Shown: positions 17,516 to 25,952, numbered from the stretch's first letter. The stretch: 41,601 bases of DNA from an uncultured Lachnospiraceae bacterium (GCA_947575805.1 CANPOY010000026.1:1-41601); one strand, 5' to 3'. Numbers and translations are program-made. The notes: generated by a model not told the origin, from the sequence alone.

Positions 17516-19936
17516 TCAGCTTCTTAAGTCTATATCCAGATGATATTTCAGATTCTTTAATATCTTCTTTACGAAACGGTCCACGGAATCTGCCTCAAAG
17601 GCTTCCTCCCCGGGAAGGAACTGGACGGTAAAGGCCATGCTCCTTTTATCCTGAGGAATCTGTCCGCCTTCGTATACGTCAAACAGCTTTATATCTCCCA
17701 CATGGGAGCAGGCATTCCGAATTGTCTCCTCTACCTGTCCGCAGGTTACCTCCTTGCTCATGACCAGGGCCAGATCACGCTTCTCGTCCGGGAATTTGGG
17801 CAGTGGTATAAACACCTCCTTCTTGTCACACAGGGCTGACAGCTTTTTCAGATCCAGTTCCAGCAGGTAAGCATCGGTCCGCAGATCCAGCTCCTCTGCC
17901 ACCTCGTAAGCTACCTTGCCAAGATACCCCACCTTTTCCCCCTCACAGAGAATATCCGCCGCCTGATAAGGATGCAGGAAAGGCCTGCCTGCCGGCTCAT
18001 AGACAAAATGCCCGAACATTGTTTCCGCCAGCTTCTCCGCCATGCCCTTTAAGGTAAAGAAGCTCTCCTGTTCCCCGAAAATACCGATACAAAGCGTGTC
18101 ACGCTCATCCGGATAGTCTTTTATCGGCAGCTCTCCGGGAATAAATACTTTTCCCGCCTCAAACAGTCTTCCGGACAAGTTCCCCTTTTTCTGATTCCTG
18201 GAAACGGCATTCAGCATGGATGCCGCCAGGGTGGTACGCATCAGGGAAAGCTCCTCGTTTATGGGGTTCAAAAGGCGGATCACCCTGCGCTCGGGAGCAT
18301 CCTCGGGCAGCCGCAGCATATCCAGATCCGACGGGGAAATAAAGGAATAATGTATGCACTCATAAGCCCCGAGGCTGCACAGAACCCTCTTTAGCTTCAG
18401 CTCCTTTTTCTGCTCCACGCTTTGGCCCCCCAGGGTTACCTTCGCATCCCACAGGAACGTAGGTACCACATGCTCATAACCATACATGCGGATGACCTCC
18501 TCCGCCACGTCCTGATAGGTCTCCATATCCTCTCTGAACGCCGGCACCTGCAGAATCAGCTCATCGCCGTTGATCGCCGGCGCAAACTGCAGATTTTTCA
18601 GAATGCGGAGAATCTCTTCATTCGGCACCTGGATTCCCAGCACCTCGTTTATCCTTTTCACACTGACCCGCAGTTCCCCAGGCTCCACGGAATTCCCGGT
18701 ATTTACATCCACATGAGTACAGGACACCTTGCCGCAGCCCAGTTCTTCGATCAGATGCAGTGCCCTTTTCATGGCATGGATGGTCGCATACTCATCCACA
18801 CCCTTTTCATATCTGGCGCTGGCATCCGTGCGCTTCCCCAACGCCCGGGAGGTTTTGCGGATATTGTCCCTGACGAATTTAGCAGACTCAAACATCACTT
18901 CCCCAGTAGTATCACGGATCTCGGAATTTAATCCCCCCATAACGCCTGCAATGGCCACAGGCTTTACACCGTCACAGATCACAAGATTATTAGTATTTAA
19001 GGTATACTCTTTGGAATCCAGAGTGACAATCCGCTCCCCCTCTGCCGCTCTCCGTACCCGGATGGCATTACCCTCCAGATAGTCGCAGTCAAAGGCGTGC
19101 ATGGGCTGCCCCATTTCCAGAGACACATAATTTGTTATATCCACAATATTGGAGATAGGCTCCTGTCCCACCAGGGCCAGTCTTCGCCGCATCCACAGCG
19201 GTGATTCCCCGACCTTTACATCATACACGTAATGTCCGATGTATCTGGGGCAGAGGTCGGGAGCGTCTACAGTAACGGAAAAACCGTCCTTCTTAACCTC
19301 CGTCTCCGTATAGTCCATGGCAGGAAGCTTTAGCTCCTTATCCAGAACCGCCGCCACCTCCCTGGCAAGCCCCAGAATACTCTGGCAGTCAGGTCTGTTA
19401 GCGGTAATGGAGACATCGAAAATCCAATCGTCCAGCCCCAGCATGGGCTTCACGTCAGCCCCCGGCTCCGCAGCCTCAGGAAGAGCCAGCAGGCCGTCAT
19501 AGCCTGCGCCCGGATACATGTTTTCGGTGACTCCCAGCTCCGTGCCGGAACACAGCATCCCCTCGGACTCATAGCCCCGAAGTTTTCCTTTTTTTATCGT
19601 CATGACACCTTCTACGGTCTTGTGGTCCTTTCCCGTCATGATTACGGTAGCCCCCACCAGGGCCAGCGGGAATTTTCCTCCTGCCTTTACATTGTCCGCG
19701 CCGCAGCAGACCTGGAAGCTGCCATGGGCGCCTGCGTTTACCCTGCACACGTGCAGATGGGTTTCCGGAATGGGTTCGCACTCTTCCACCAGTCCCACCA
19801 CCACACCGCTGATTTCCCTGCCGGTCTCTGTCAGCTCTTCCACTTCAAATCCACAGGAAAACAGCTTCTTTTCCAGCTCTTCCGGCGTTATATCAATATC
19901 CACATATTCTTTTAACCAACTAAGCGGTACTAACAT
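17516..19936 (-). CDS. pheT: Phenylalanyl-tRNA synthetase beta subunit
   Basis: The 806-aa beta chain of the (alpha-beta)2 PheRS that charges tRNA-Phe. It opens with MLVPLSWLKEYVDIDI. An OB-fold tRNA-binding (EMAP-like) domain follows at about residues 40-150 with CGADNVKAGGKFPLALVG, then B3/B4 editing and B5 domains, and a C-terminal FDX-ACB anticodon-binding domain from about residue 715 (PKFPDEKRDLALVM). Length is typical. GGAGG sits 7-8 nt before the ATG. Only 21 nt separate it from pheS, so both are made from one T-box-controlled transcript. Confidence 0.97.
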   Translation of the reverse strand: MLVPLSWLKEYVDIDITPEELEKKLFSCGFEVEELTETGREISGVVVGLVEECEPIPETHLHVCRVNAGAHGSFQVCCGADNVKAGGKFPLALVGATVIMTGKDHKTVEGVMTIKKGKLRGYESEGMLCSGTELGVTENMYPGAGYDGLLALPEAAEPGADVKPMLGLDDWIFDVSITANRPDCQSILGLAREVAAVLDKELKLPAMDYTETEVKKDGFSVTVDAPDLCPRYIGHYVYDVKVGESPLWMRRRLALVGQEPISNIVDITNYVSLEMGQPMHAFDCDYLEGNAIRVRRAAEGERIVTLDSKEYTLNTNNLVICDGVKPVAIAGVMGGLNSEIRDTTGEVMFESAKFVRDNIRKTSRALGKRTDASARYEKGVDEYATIHAMKRALHLIEELGCGKVSCTHVDVNTGNSVEPGELRVSVKRINEVLGIQVPNEEILRILKNLQFAPAINGDELILQVPAFREDMETYQDVAEEVIRMYGYEHVVPTFLWDAKVTLGGQSVEQKKELKLKRVLCSLGAYECIHYSFISPSDLDMLRLPEDAPERRVIRLLNPINEELSLMRTTLAASMLNAVSRNQKKGNLSGRLFEAGKVFIPGELPIKDYPDERDTLCIGIFGEQESFFTLKGMAEKLAETMFGHFVYEPAGRPFLHPYQAADILCEGEKVGYLGKVAYEVAEELDLRTDAYLLELDLKKLSALCDKKEVFIPLPKFPDEKRDLALVMSKEVTCGQVEETIRNACSHVGDIKLFDVYEGGQIPQDKRSMAFTVQFLPGEEAFEADSVDRFVKKILKNLKYHLDIDLRS

Positions 19937-19957
19937 TTTCTTCCCTCCGTTTCCCCT

Positions 19958-21001
19958 TTAATTGTCGTTGATCTGGCTCAAAACCCGCAGATCGGATTCA
20001 AACAAAAGCTTGACGTTGCCAATGCCGTATTTCAGCATGGCGGTGCGGTCCAGGCCAATGCCAAAGGCCAGGCCGCTGTACTGCTCCGAGTCGATGCCAC
20101 AGTTTTCCAACACTTTATTATTCACAATGCCCGCGCCCAAAAGCTCGATCCAGCCCGTACCCTTACACAGCTTGCAGCCCTTGCCGCCGCAGGCATAGCA
20201 GCTTACGTCCACTTCCACAGAAGGCTCCGTAAAAGGGAAATAGGAGGGGCGCAGTCTTGTGGTCGTCTCCTCCCCGAAAATCTTCTTCACAAACAGGTCC
20301 AGCATACCTTTCAAGTCGCAGAGAGTAATTTTCTTATCCACCACCAACCCCTCCATCTGATGGAACATAGGGGAGTGAGTGGCATCGTCGTCCGAGCGGA
20401 ACACCTTGCCCGGGGCAGCGACAATTTTGATGGGCGGCTTCTTCTTCTCCATGGTGTGGATCTGGGCCGCGCTGGTCTGGGTAGCCAGCAAAAACTCCGG
20501 TGACAGATAAAAAGTATCCTGCATATCCCTGGCCGGATGGTCTTTGGGAATGTTCAACGCCTCAAAATTATAATAATCCTTCTCGATCTCCCGGGTCTGG
20601 GCCACCTCAAAGCCCATGCCCACAAAAATATCCATGAGCTGGTTGCGGATCTGAGTGACGGGATGGAGATTGCCTGTCTCTCTTTCTTCCGCAGGCATAG
20701 TCACATCAATTTTTTCCAGTTCATAGCGCAGACGAAGCTCCTTTGCCTTCATCTTTTCATCCAGCTCGGCAAACTTCTGCTGCGCCCACTCCTTCAGCTC
20801 ATTTACGCTCTTGCCGAAGCTCGCCCGTTCCTCCGGAGCAATGTTTTTCATTTCCTTCATCATCTGCCCGATTTTACCGGTTTTTGAATCCAGAAACTGC
20901 TTCCTCAGCTCGAATGCCGCCGCCCTGGATTCGACACGCTTTTCCATACCTTCCAGGATCTCCTGCCGGATACCGGCAAACCTGTCACTTCTTTCACTCA
21001 T
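19958..21001 (-). CDS. pheS: Phenylalanyl-tRNA synthetase alpha subunit
   Basis: The 347-aa catalytic alpha chain of PheRS. An N-terminal coiled-coil arm (about 1-90) binds tRNA. The class II core has motif 2 ([18 protein letters not shown]) and motif 3 ([15 protein letters not shown]). The segment [16 protein letters not shown] is the cysteine-rich insert commonly seen in Gram-positive PheS. GGAGG lies 8 nt before the ATG. The gene is preceded by a Phe T-box leader and an unusual 240-nt repeat-rich stretch between the T-box terminator and the start codon. Confidence 0.97.
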   Translation of the reverse strand: MSERSDRFAGIRQEILEGMEKRVESRAAAFELRKQFLDSKTGKIGQMMKEMKNIAPEERASFGKSVNELKEWAQQKFAELDEKMKAKELRLRYELEKIDVTMPAEERETGNLHPVTQIRNQLMDIFVGMGFEVAQTREIEKDYYNFEALNIPKDHPARDMQDTFYLSPEFLLATQTSAAQIHTMEKKKPPIKIVAAPGKVFRSDDDATHSPMFHQMEGLVVDKKITLCDLKGMLDLFVKKIFGEETTTRLRPSYFPFTEPSVEVDVSCYACGGKGCKLCKGTGWIELLGAGIVNNKVLENCGIDSEQYSGLAFGIGLDRTAMLKYGIGNVKLLFESDLRVLSQINDN

Positions 21002-21052
21002 TGAGCAATCCTCCGTTTTTCTTTTTTACTTCCAAACACTCTGCATACGGCG

Positions 21053-21152
21053 GCCGTTCGCCCGCGTATAAGCACACTCGAAAGGCTTTGCCTTCCTCGT
21101 TCGCCGTTCGCCCGCGTATAAGCACACTCGAAAGGCTTCGCCTTCCTCGTTC
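21053..21152. repeat. 50-bp tandem duplication in the pheS leader
   Basis: Two copies of a 50-bp unit lie head to tail, 21053-21102 and 21103-21152, differing at a single base (t at 21089, c at 21139). Each carries the hairpin AAGGC-TTY-GCCTT; the only difference falls in its loop, so the stem is kept. The unit also contains CCGCGTATAAGCA, whose inverse occurs at 21228-21240. Confidence 0.85.
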
Positions 21153-21240
21153 GCGTTGCTCGTCAGATTCGGAAGCGCATGTTCGATTATGCGAGCATAT
21201 CGCCCATGCGCTTCCGAACCTGACTCTGCTTATACGCGGA
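21112..21240. repeat. Large nested palindrome between the Phe T-box and pheS
   Basis: The outer arms are CCGCGTATAAGCA (start about 21112) and TGCTTATACGCGG (21228-21240). The inner arms, CAGATTCGGAAGCGCATG and CATGCGCTTCCGAACCTG, pair over 18 bp with two mismatches around a 23-nt loop that itself contains GCGA...TCGC. The whole ~130-bp segment could fold as one long hairpin with side stems. It is transcribed only when the T-box terminator is read through. Confidence 0.75.
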
Positions 21241-21517
21241 AAAAGTCCCATGCGCATTACTGCACATGGGACGAAAATACTTCCGCGGTACCACCCAAGT
21301 TCCCCGCCTTTTACGCGGGACTCTCACTATGCGCCTAACGCGCGCCACACGGCCGAAGCTACTTCCCGGGAATAAAGCCCGGATGTTCACATCCGACGGC
21401 TCCGGTGAGAAATTCGGGAACACGTCTGAACCTGGGGAAGTTTGCAGCCAACGGCTTCCCCTCTCTGCCGGAAAACGAGTCCTTACTGTACACCATCCAT
21501 GCCTTTTCTGTTCTTAA
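21240..21517 (-). promoter_or_regulatory. T-box leader (phenylalanine) of pheST
   Basis: On the minus strand the T-box core GGTGGTACCGCGG lies at 21283-21296. The terminator follows: arms 21245-21255 and 21262-21272, 11 bp with one wobble, then five U at 21240-21244. Upstream lie Stem I features: an ACAGTAAGGA start, an AGAGAGGGGAAG segment and UUC triplets that fit a Phe specifier codon. Binding of uncharged tRNA-Phe should prevent termination and raise PheRS. The exact specifier position is uncertain. Confidence 0.93.
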
Positions 21518-21523
21518 TTGATA

Positions 21524-21552
21524 AGTTTAACCGTCCTTCCGGGAAATGTCAA
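21524..21552 (-). promoter_or_regulatory. Promoter of the pheST T-box transcript
   Basis: Minus-strand TTGACA (21547-21552), 17-nt spacer, TAAACT (21524-21529). The start is predicted near 21517, at the 5' edge of the T-box. The promoter lies just behind the BrkB-like gene, which ends at 21626. Confidence 0.85.
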
Positions 21553-21625
21553 GTACTAACTTACACTGCAATTCCCACAGACAGGGCAGGCTGAGACTGA
21601 TTCCTCCGTATATTCCAGGACTGCA

Positions 21626-22462
21626 TCACTGCCGCCCGTTACCCGCCAGTACCTGGTTTACCGGCCTGAAATACCGGTTCATATAAGCCCCGATCATAAT
21701 GATATACATGCAGAAATACATCCACAGCAGGATAATGATAATAATGGCAAGGCTTCCGTAAATACCGTAGGAATTACTGTAATCCACATAGATGGAAAAA
21801 CCCCAGGAAAAAATGCTCCAAACCACAGCCGCAAAAGTCGCCCCGGGAATCTGCTCCTTAAACTTAAGCTTATCGTCCGGCACATAGGCATAAATCGCCG
21901 CAAAGAGCATGGTCAGGACCGCCCACACCAGCATAAAGCGAAAGTGCATGATAAATGCCACCAGCTTCTGCAGCTGGGGTATCCTGTGCAGGGCCAGATT
22001 GACCAGCTGATTGCCGAACACGTTGAGAAACAGGGAAAGGATCACCACCACCAGCATGACCACCGTGTAAAGGCAGGCAATGCCCCGTACCACGAAATAA
22101 TTCCGCTTTTCCTCCACACCATTCACTGCATTCAGGCCGTGCATCAGGGCCATCACACCCTTTGCCGCCGACCAGAGCGTGGCAATCACTGCGATGGAAA
22201 GGCTCCCTGCCGACTTGTCAAACACTTCGTTAATCAGGCTTTCCACCAACGGTTCCACCTTATCCGGAATAAGATCCGCTACCAGTCTGATCAGGTTATC
22301 CTCTGTAAGCGGCGTATACGGAATCATCATGCAGAGAACCATCAGCATGGGTACAATAGACAGAAAAAAGAAGAATGCAATACTTGCCGCATGGGCACCG
22401 ATATTCTGTTTTTTCATCTGGACGGAAAAATCCTGTCCGATCCGATACAGCTTATGAATCAC
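21626..22462 (-). CDS. YihY/BrkB family membrane protein
   Basis: A ~278-aa integral membrane protein of the YihY/BrkB family. About six hydrophobic segments are visible, including IAFFFFLSIVPMLMVLCMMI, LYTVVMLVVVILSLFLNVFG and LAIIIIILLWMYFCMYIIMI, plus the characteristic SYGIYGSLA segment. Its biochemical role is unknown. TAGGAG, which contains the stop codon of the upstream SpoIID-like gene, lies 7 nt before a GTG at 22462; I prefer this start. An ATG at 22480 overlaps the upstream gene and has no ribosome site of its own. The overlap implies translational coupling with the SpoIID-like protein. Confidence 0.88.
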   Translation of the reverse strand: MIHKLYRIGQDFSVQMKKQNIGAHAASIAFFFFLSIVPMLMVLCMMIPYTPLTEDNLIRLVADLIPDKVEPLVESLINEVFDKSAGSLSIAVIATLWSAAKGVMALMHGLNAVNGVEEKRNYFVVRGIACLYTVVMLVVVILSLFLNVFGNQLVNLALHRIPQLQKLVAFIMHFRFMLVWAVLTMLFAAIYAYVPDDKLKFKEQIPGATFAAVVWSIFSWGFSIYVDYSNSYGIYGSLAIIIIILLWMYFCMYIIMIGAYMNRYFRPVNQVLAGNGRQ

Positions 22463-22472
22463 CTGTCGTCTC

Positions 22473-24470
22473 CTACTCATAAATACATTTTATCACGCAG
22501 TCCTCATAAAAGTACGCCAAAATATCCCCGGCGGCCCAGCCGCACTTTGCCATCTCCTTGGCTCCGTTCTGGCTCATCCCCACTCCGTGGCCGAAACCTC
22601 CGCCGGATAAACTATATCCTATCACATTTCCGTTCTTTTTTCCAGTGGAGATCACAAAAAATCCGCTGGGCAGCAAAGCCATGGCCCCGCTCTTTCTGCC
22701 GTCCTGCCGCACCACCGATGTCTTGCCGTCATTCAGGACATAGCGTATGTTATGTTCGGAAATCACCTTATAGGTTGCTTTTTCCGCTTCAATCACCAGT
22801 TCGTCCGCCACGCCGCCGGCGCCTCTTTTCGCCACATAAATCTCCCGAATATCTCCCAGACCGCGAATCTCCTCACTCACATACTCCCCGTCCTTTAAGG
22901 TCAGGATCAGGGCGCTGTTGGCATCATACCGTTTCTTCAGAGTCTCCAGCATACGATCCCCGTCAAGCTGCTTCACTTCATAGGTCCAGCGGTACCAGCT
23001 CTCGTCCGCCTCGAAATCATCCTCATTTTTTGACAGGATAAATTCCGCAAAAGCTGCTTCCTCCCGGAATGCCTCACCCAAATCTTCCGACCCCTCACTG
23101 CCTTCCCCGCCGGTCTCTCCGGAAGCTTCGGTTATCCCGGGTGATGAAGGCTCCGCCATCGCTGCCGCCATGGCGGCCCTGCTTAAGGGCTTCGCCCGCA
23201 AGTAAGTAATCAGGGGGGCCGCCGCCGTTTTCCACACATTGGCGTCGCTGCCCATACCACAGGAGGTAGAATAATAATAGGTTCCCGCCAGCGCCCCGTC
23301 CGCCGTATGGAGCAGCAGCCCGTAAGTCTCCTTCACCGCCGTGGTGGTGCTCTCCTGTTCCAGAATGTTATTATAAACCTGATAGGAAGTACTGTCGTCC
23401 ACATGGGCCCCATACTGCGGGTAACCCGCATGCTCCATATGGCCGTAAGCATAGGTTCTGGCACAGATCGCCTGGGCCTTCAACGCCTCCGCCGGATAAC
23501 CTGCCGGCATCTCACTGGGCACTACGCTGTATAAGTACTCCTCCAGCAGCACCTCGTTGATAACCGCGATCCCCTCCTTCGTCTGCAGCAGCTCCATCCT
23601 GCCGCGATAGGAGGGAGTTCCCTGGCTGCGGTTCACATTTTTTAGTATTACCTTCCCTGTCAGCACATCGGGTACGACAGAAACCCTGCCGCTCTCAAAG
23701 TAAGGACTGTCACCTGAAAACGTAATCTCCTCCCCTGCCCGATGAAGCTCCGTCTTCCTGTCGTCGTAACTGCCGTATGTAATCGTGAAATCCGTATCCG
23801 CCGTGATCACCGGTTCCGCATGAAGCAGACCCGAATAATCCGCAGCCTTCACCAGGACCCGTATGTAATCCATGGCCTCCTCCTTCGCCAGGAGAATCCC
23901 GCAGATCTTCCCCTCTTCCAGGCACAGATCCGTAAAGTCATATCCGATACGGATGTCCCCGGCGGTGCACATCTCCAGGCTGTCATAAAGCCGATACCCT
24001 CTGCAGTCTGCCGCCAGAGGCAGCTTCCCATAGCCCTCCACCTCCACACCGGTCTCGTCTACACTCAAGATCCGTCCGTTAATTTTATCCTTTTTCAGCT
24101 TGATCTCTGTGACAAGACCGTCCGTCAACGTCACATCCGCAATTTGCTCCCTTACCGGCTCGCCCGGGCGGTAAGCCTGTTCCTCCCCTCCGGCATTGCC
24201 CCAGCCAAAGCTATCCCTCTCTCCATCCCGAAAGACAAGGATACCTTCCTCATTTTCTTCCAGGATCCATATATTATGTATTATTTCCACCACGGGAATA
24301 TGCGGCTCTTCCGGCGGAACCTCCTCCTGCGGAGTCTCGCTTCCGTGCAGGAGCACCCCAATCAGCTTTCCCGCCAGCAACAGTATAATCAGCAGAAAAC
24401 CCAACAGACAGATAAATGCCTTCAGCTGCATCCGCTGGGATCTGCTTAAGTGAAACCGGTCTTTTTTCAC
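22473..24470 (-). CDS. SpoIID/LytB domain membrane-anchored protein
   Basis: A 665-aa protein with an N-terminal membrane anchor (about residues 16-41) and a large outside part. SpoIID domains are lytic transglycosylase or amidase-enhancer modules that act on peptidoglycan, in SpoIID during engulfment. The signature VVPSEMPAGYPAEALKAQAICARTYAYG holds the probable catalytic Glu, followed by DDSTSYQVYNN and near the C-terminus GFGHGVGMSQNGA. A Ser/Gly/Glu-rich insert of about 40 residues interrupts the domain. It is longer than classical SpoIID. GTG at 24470 follows GGAAAGG by 8 nt; the frame continues to 24557 but runs towards the upstream terminator without a ribosome site. Confidence 0.88.
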   Translation of the reverse strand: MKKDRFHLSRSQRMQLKAFICLLGFLLIILLLAGKLIGVLLHGSETPQEEVPPEEPHIPVVEIIHNIWILEENEEGILVFRDGERDSFGWGNAGGEEQAYRPGEPVREQIADVTLTDGLVTEIKLKKDKINGRILSVDETGVEVEGYGKLPLAADCRGYRLYDSLEMCTAGDIRIGYDFTDLCLEEGKICGILLAKEEAMDYIRVLVKAADYSGLLHAEPVITADTDFTITYGSYDDRKTELHRAGEEITFSGDSPYFESGRVSVVPDVLTGKVILKNVNRSQGTPSYRGRMELLQTKEGIAVINEVLLEEYLYSVVPSEMPAGYPAEALKAQAICARTYAYGHMEHAGYPQYGAHVDDSTSYQVYNNILEQESTTTAVKETYGLLLHTADGALAGTYYYSTSCGMGSDANVWKTAAAPLITYLRAKPLSRAAMAAAMAEPSSPGITEASGETGGEGSEGSEDLGEAFREEAAFAEFILSKNEDDFEADESWYRWTYEVKQLDGDRMLETLKKRYDANSALILTLKDGEYVSEEIRGLGDIREIYVAKRGAGGVADELVIEAEKATYKVISEHNIRYVLNDGKTSVVRQDGRKSGAMALLPSGFFVISTGKKNGNVIGYSLSGGGFGHGVGMSQNGAKEMAKCGWAAGDILAYFYEDCVIKCIYE

Positions 24471-24559
24471 ATTAATACCCTTTCCTTTCCCGCATAAGTC
24501 CTTTCTGTATGGAAACAGGCATAAATGCCCGCGCACAATGTGCGCCTTGCAACGCACAT

Positions 24560-24807
24560 TGCAAAAGAGCAGCCTTCAGTGGCTGCTCTTTTCTTTTGTG
24601 TAGCAAACTTGTTTGCAATTACCCGAAGATGCCGCCCCTTGTTTTTTGACTCCTAGCAATGCTAGGTGGGTGACCGCAGCCACACTTTTGCCTTCCCTTC
24701 CGATCCTCGTAATGAGTGAGGGCCTGACAGCCGCCTGGCGATATAGGAATCCCGTTTAAAGTAATGTAGGTTCAAAAATAAACAAGAGTTATCGAGCACT
24801 TCAGGTT
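24560..24807 (-). ncRNA. ssrS: Probable 6S RNA
   Basis: A non-coding transcription unit about 245 nt long on the minus strand with its own consensus promoter (24814-24842) and a strong terminator (24563-24592). No plausible reading frame fits it. A CUUGUUU near the 5' end can pair with AAACAAG near the 3' end, closing a long rod broken by internal stems (CCTAGC/GCTAGG; GTGGCTGC...GGTCAC). Short rod-like RNAs with such ends are typical of 6S RNA, which binds sigma-A RNA polymerase. The minus-strand stretches ACCTACATTACTTTAAACGG and GGCTGCGGTCACCCACCTAG look familiar from clostridial 6S RNA genes, but I could not check this. Another family of small RNA is possible. Confidence 0.6.
24563..24592 (-). 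terminator. Terminator of the small RNA gene
   Basis: A perfect 12-bp stem, AAAAGAGCAGCC (24563-24574) with GGCTGCTCTTTT (24581-24592), and a 6-nt loop. On the minus strand it ends in UUUU. It separates the small RNA from the SpoIID-like gene that follows in the same direction. Confidence 0.85.
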
Positions 24808-24813
24808 ATTTAT

Positions 24814-24842
24814 ATTATAGCTCATTCCCCCGGTGTTTACAA
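24814..24842 (-). promoter_or_regulatory. Promoter of the small RNA gene
   Basis: Minus-strand TTGTAA (24837-24842), 17-nt spacer, consensus TATAAT (24814-24819). Start is predicted near 24807. The promoter is divergent from the lipoprotein promoter at 24912-24940. Confidence 0.75.
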
Positions 24843-24853
24843 TAGAAAAATTT

Positions 24854-24898
24854 CCCGGGAAATAATCCCCGGGAAGAAATCCCCGGGAAGAAATCCCG
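24854..24898. repeat. Three 14-bp tandem CCCGGG repeats between divergent promoters
   Basis: CCCGGGAAATAATC, CCCGGGAAGAAATC and CCCGGGAAGAAATC follow one another with a 14-bp period (CCCGGG at 24854, 24868 and 24882), then a truncated fourth unit at 24896. Each core is a 6-bp palindrome. The array lies between the -35 boxes of the divergent small RNA and lipoprotein promoters, 12 bp from the former. Confidence 0.8.
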
Positions 24899-24911
24899 TA
24901 CTACCTTTCTG

Positions 24912-24940
24912 TTGACAGCCGTTCAAATCCATACTACAAT
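24912..24940 (+). promoter_or_regulatory. Promoter of the lipoprotein gene
   Basis: TTGACA (24912-24917), 17-nt spacer, TACAAT (24935-24940). Start is predicted near 24947, giving a leader of about 77 nt. Confidence 0.8.
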
Positions 24941-25023
24941 CATAAATACTTACTTTGTTGAATAAAAATGCGTATTCAACCAAAGCATTTTATGTGCGCC
25001 GCAACGCACAAAAGGATTACCAT

Positions 25024-25938
25024 ATGAAAAAGAAATTTTTAGCCCTCACCCTTTGCCTGCTGCTGGCAGTCGGCCTATCCGCCTGCGCCTCCGGTTCGGC
25101 CCCGAAAGACGATTCCTCCCAAAGCGCTGCAGACGGCAGCGCCGGCCAAGATAACGGAGACAGCCCCGAAAACGGTGACCTGTCCCAGAACCTTCCGTCC
25201 ATACCCGGCATCGGTGATAATTCCTCTCAAAACACTCCCGACGGTTCCTCCACGCTGACCGACTGGTACAACAGCGAGGAACGCACCCTGCTGGAAACTA
25301 CCATGAACGAACTTTTCAGCGAAGCAGGCATGCGTTTCACAGTCGGCATCGAAGAGCCGGACATCTTGATCTATAATTACCAATACGACGCACCTGCGGA
25401 TGCCGCTACCATTGAGGCAAATCTACCGGCAGCAATTCCTTCCCTGACGGAAACGATCAGGACGTATCAAGCCATGGGGCTCCCCTTAAGGGTCATCCGC
25501 ATGAATTATATGGATGCCGAAGGTTCTATGATTTACACTCTGGATGTTACGGAAGATTTTGATCTTTCCCGGCTTCCCGATACTCCCGCGGCAGCAGACG
25601 AAGCCACAGGCCTGGATGCCTGGATGGAGTCCGCGGAAGCGGCCAGCGTCATCGAGACAGTCAACAACCAGTTGGCCGCTCTGGGCATCACCATTGATCT
25701 TGCCGCCGACGGCAACGTCTTTGTATACAAATATTATCTTCCCGATGAATTTCTGCCCTCCCTCACCGCGGAAGATGGCCAAAACTTTTTCACAACCATG
25801 GTAAACTCCGGCTCCGCTTCTATCAGCAGCATATTCACCACGTTTGAGAAGATTTACGGCATTACCATTGAGGCCGTGCGCTTTATCTTCTATTCCTCGG
25901 ACGGTACAGAGCTTTACAGCACGGACGTTACACTTTAA
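25024..25938 (+). CDS. Lipoprotein with two tandem DUF4854-like domains
   Basis: A 304-aa lipoprotein. A signal peptide (MKKKFLALTLCLLLAVG) ends in the lipobox LSAC with the lipidated Cys at residue 21. A Ser/Gly/Asp-rich linker follows to about residue 80. Two similar domains of about 100 residues come next, each starting with a W-x-(N/E)-S-x-E pattern and ending in a strand like MIYTLDVT or ELYSTDVT, suggesting an internal duplication. These resemble DUF4854 domains; function is unknown. AAAGGA sits 7 nt before the ATG at 25024; the frame extends to 24955 but that stretch lies at the promoter and lacks a ribosome site. It is monocistronic and converges on the M24 peptidase gene with a 14-nt gap. 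Confidence 0.85.
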   Translation: MKKKFLALTLCLLLAVGLSACASGSAPKDDSSQSAADGSAGQDNGDSPENGDLSQNLPSIPGIGDNSSQNTPDGSSTLTDWYNSEERTLLETTMNELFSEAGMRFTVGIEEPDILIYNYQYDAPADAATIEANLPAAIPSLTETIRTYQAMGLPLRVIRMNYMDAEGSMIYTLDVTEDFDLSRLPDTPAAADEATGLDAWMESAEAASVIETVNNQLAALGITIDLAADGNVFVYKYYLPDEFLPSLTAEDGQNFFTTMVNSGSASISSIFTTFEKIYGITIEAVRFIFYSSDGTELYSTDVTL

Positions 25939-25952
25939 GGGCAAGCCGGCCT

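Noticed and set aside
16576..17631. 351-codon plus-strand open frame across the M18 peptidase and 68-aa genes.
   Set aside because: Spans two well-supported opposite-strand genes and their spacer, with no recognisable protein.
24560..24807. The small RNA as SRP RNA, RNase P RNA or tmRNA.
   Set aside because: The GGAAGGAAGCAGCC-type SRP loop, the conserved RNase P core and the tmRNA ends with a tag frame were not found.
24854..24898. CCCGGG array as an origin of replication or DnaA-box cluster.
   Set aside because: The units do not match DnaA boxes and no replication genes are near.
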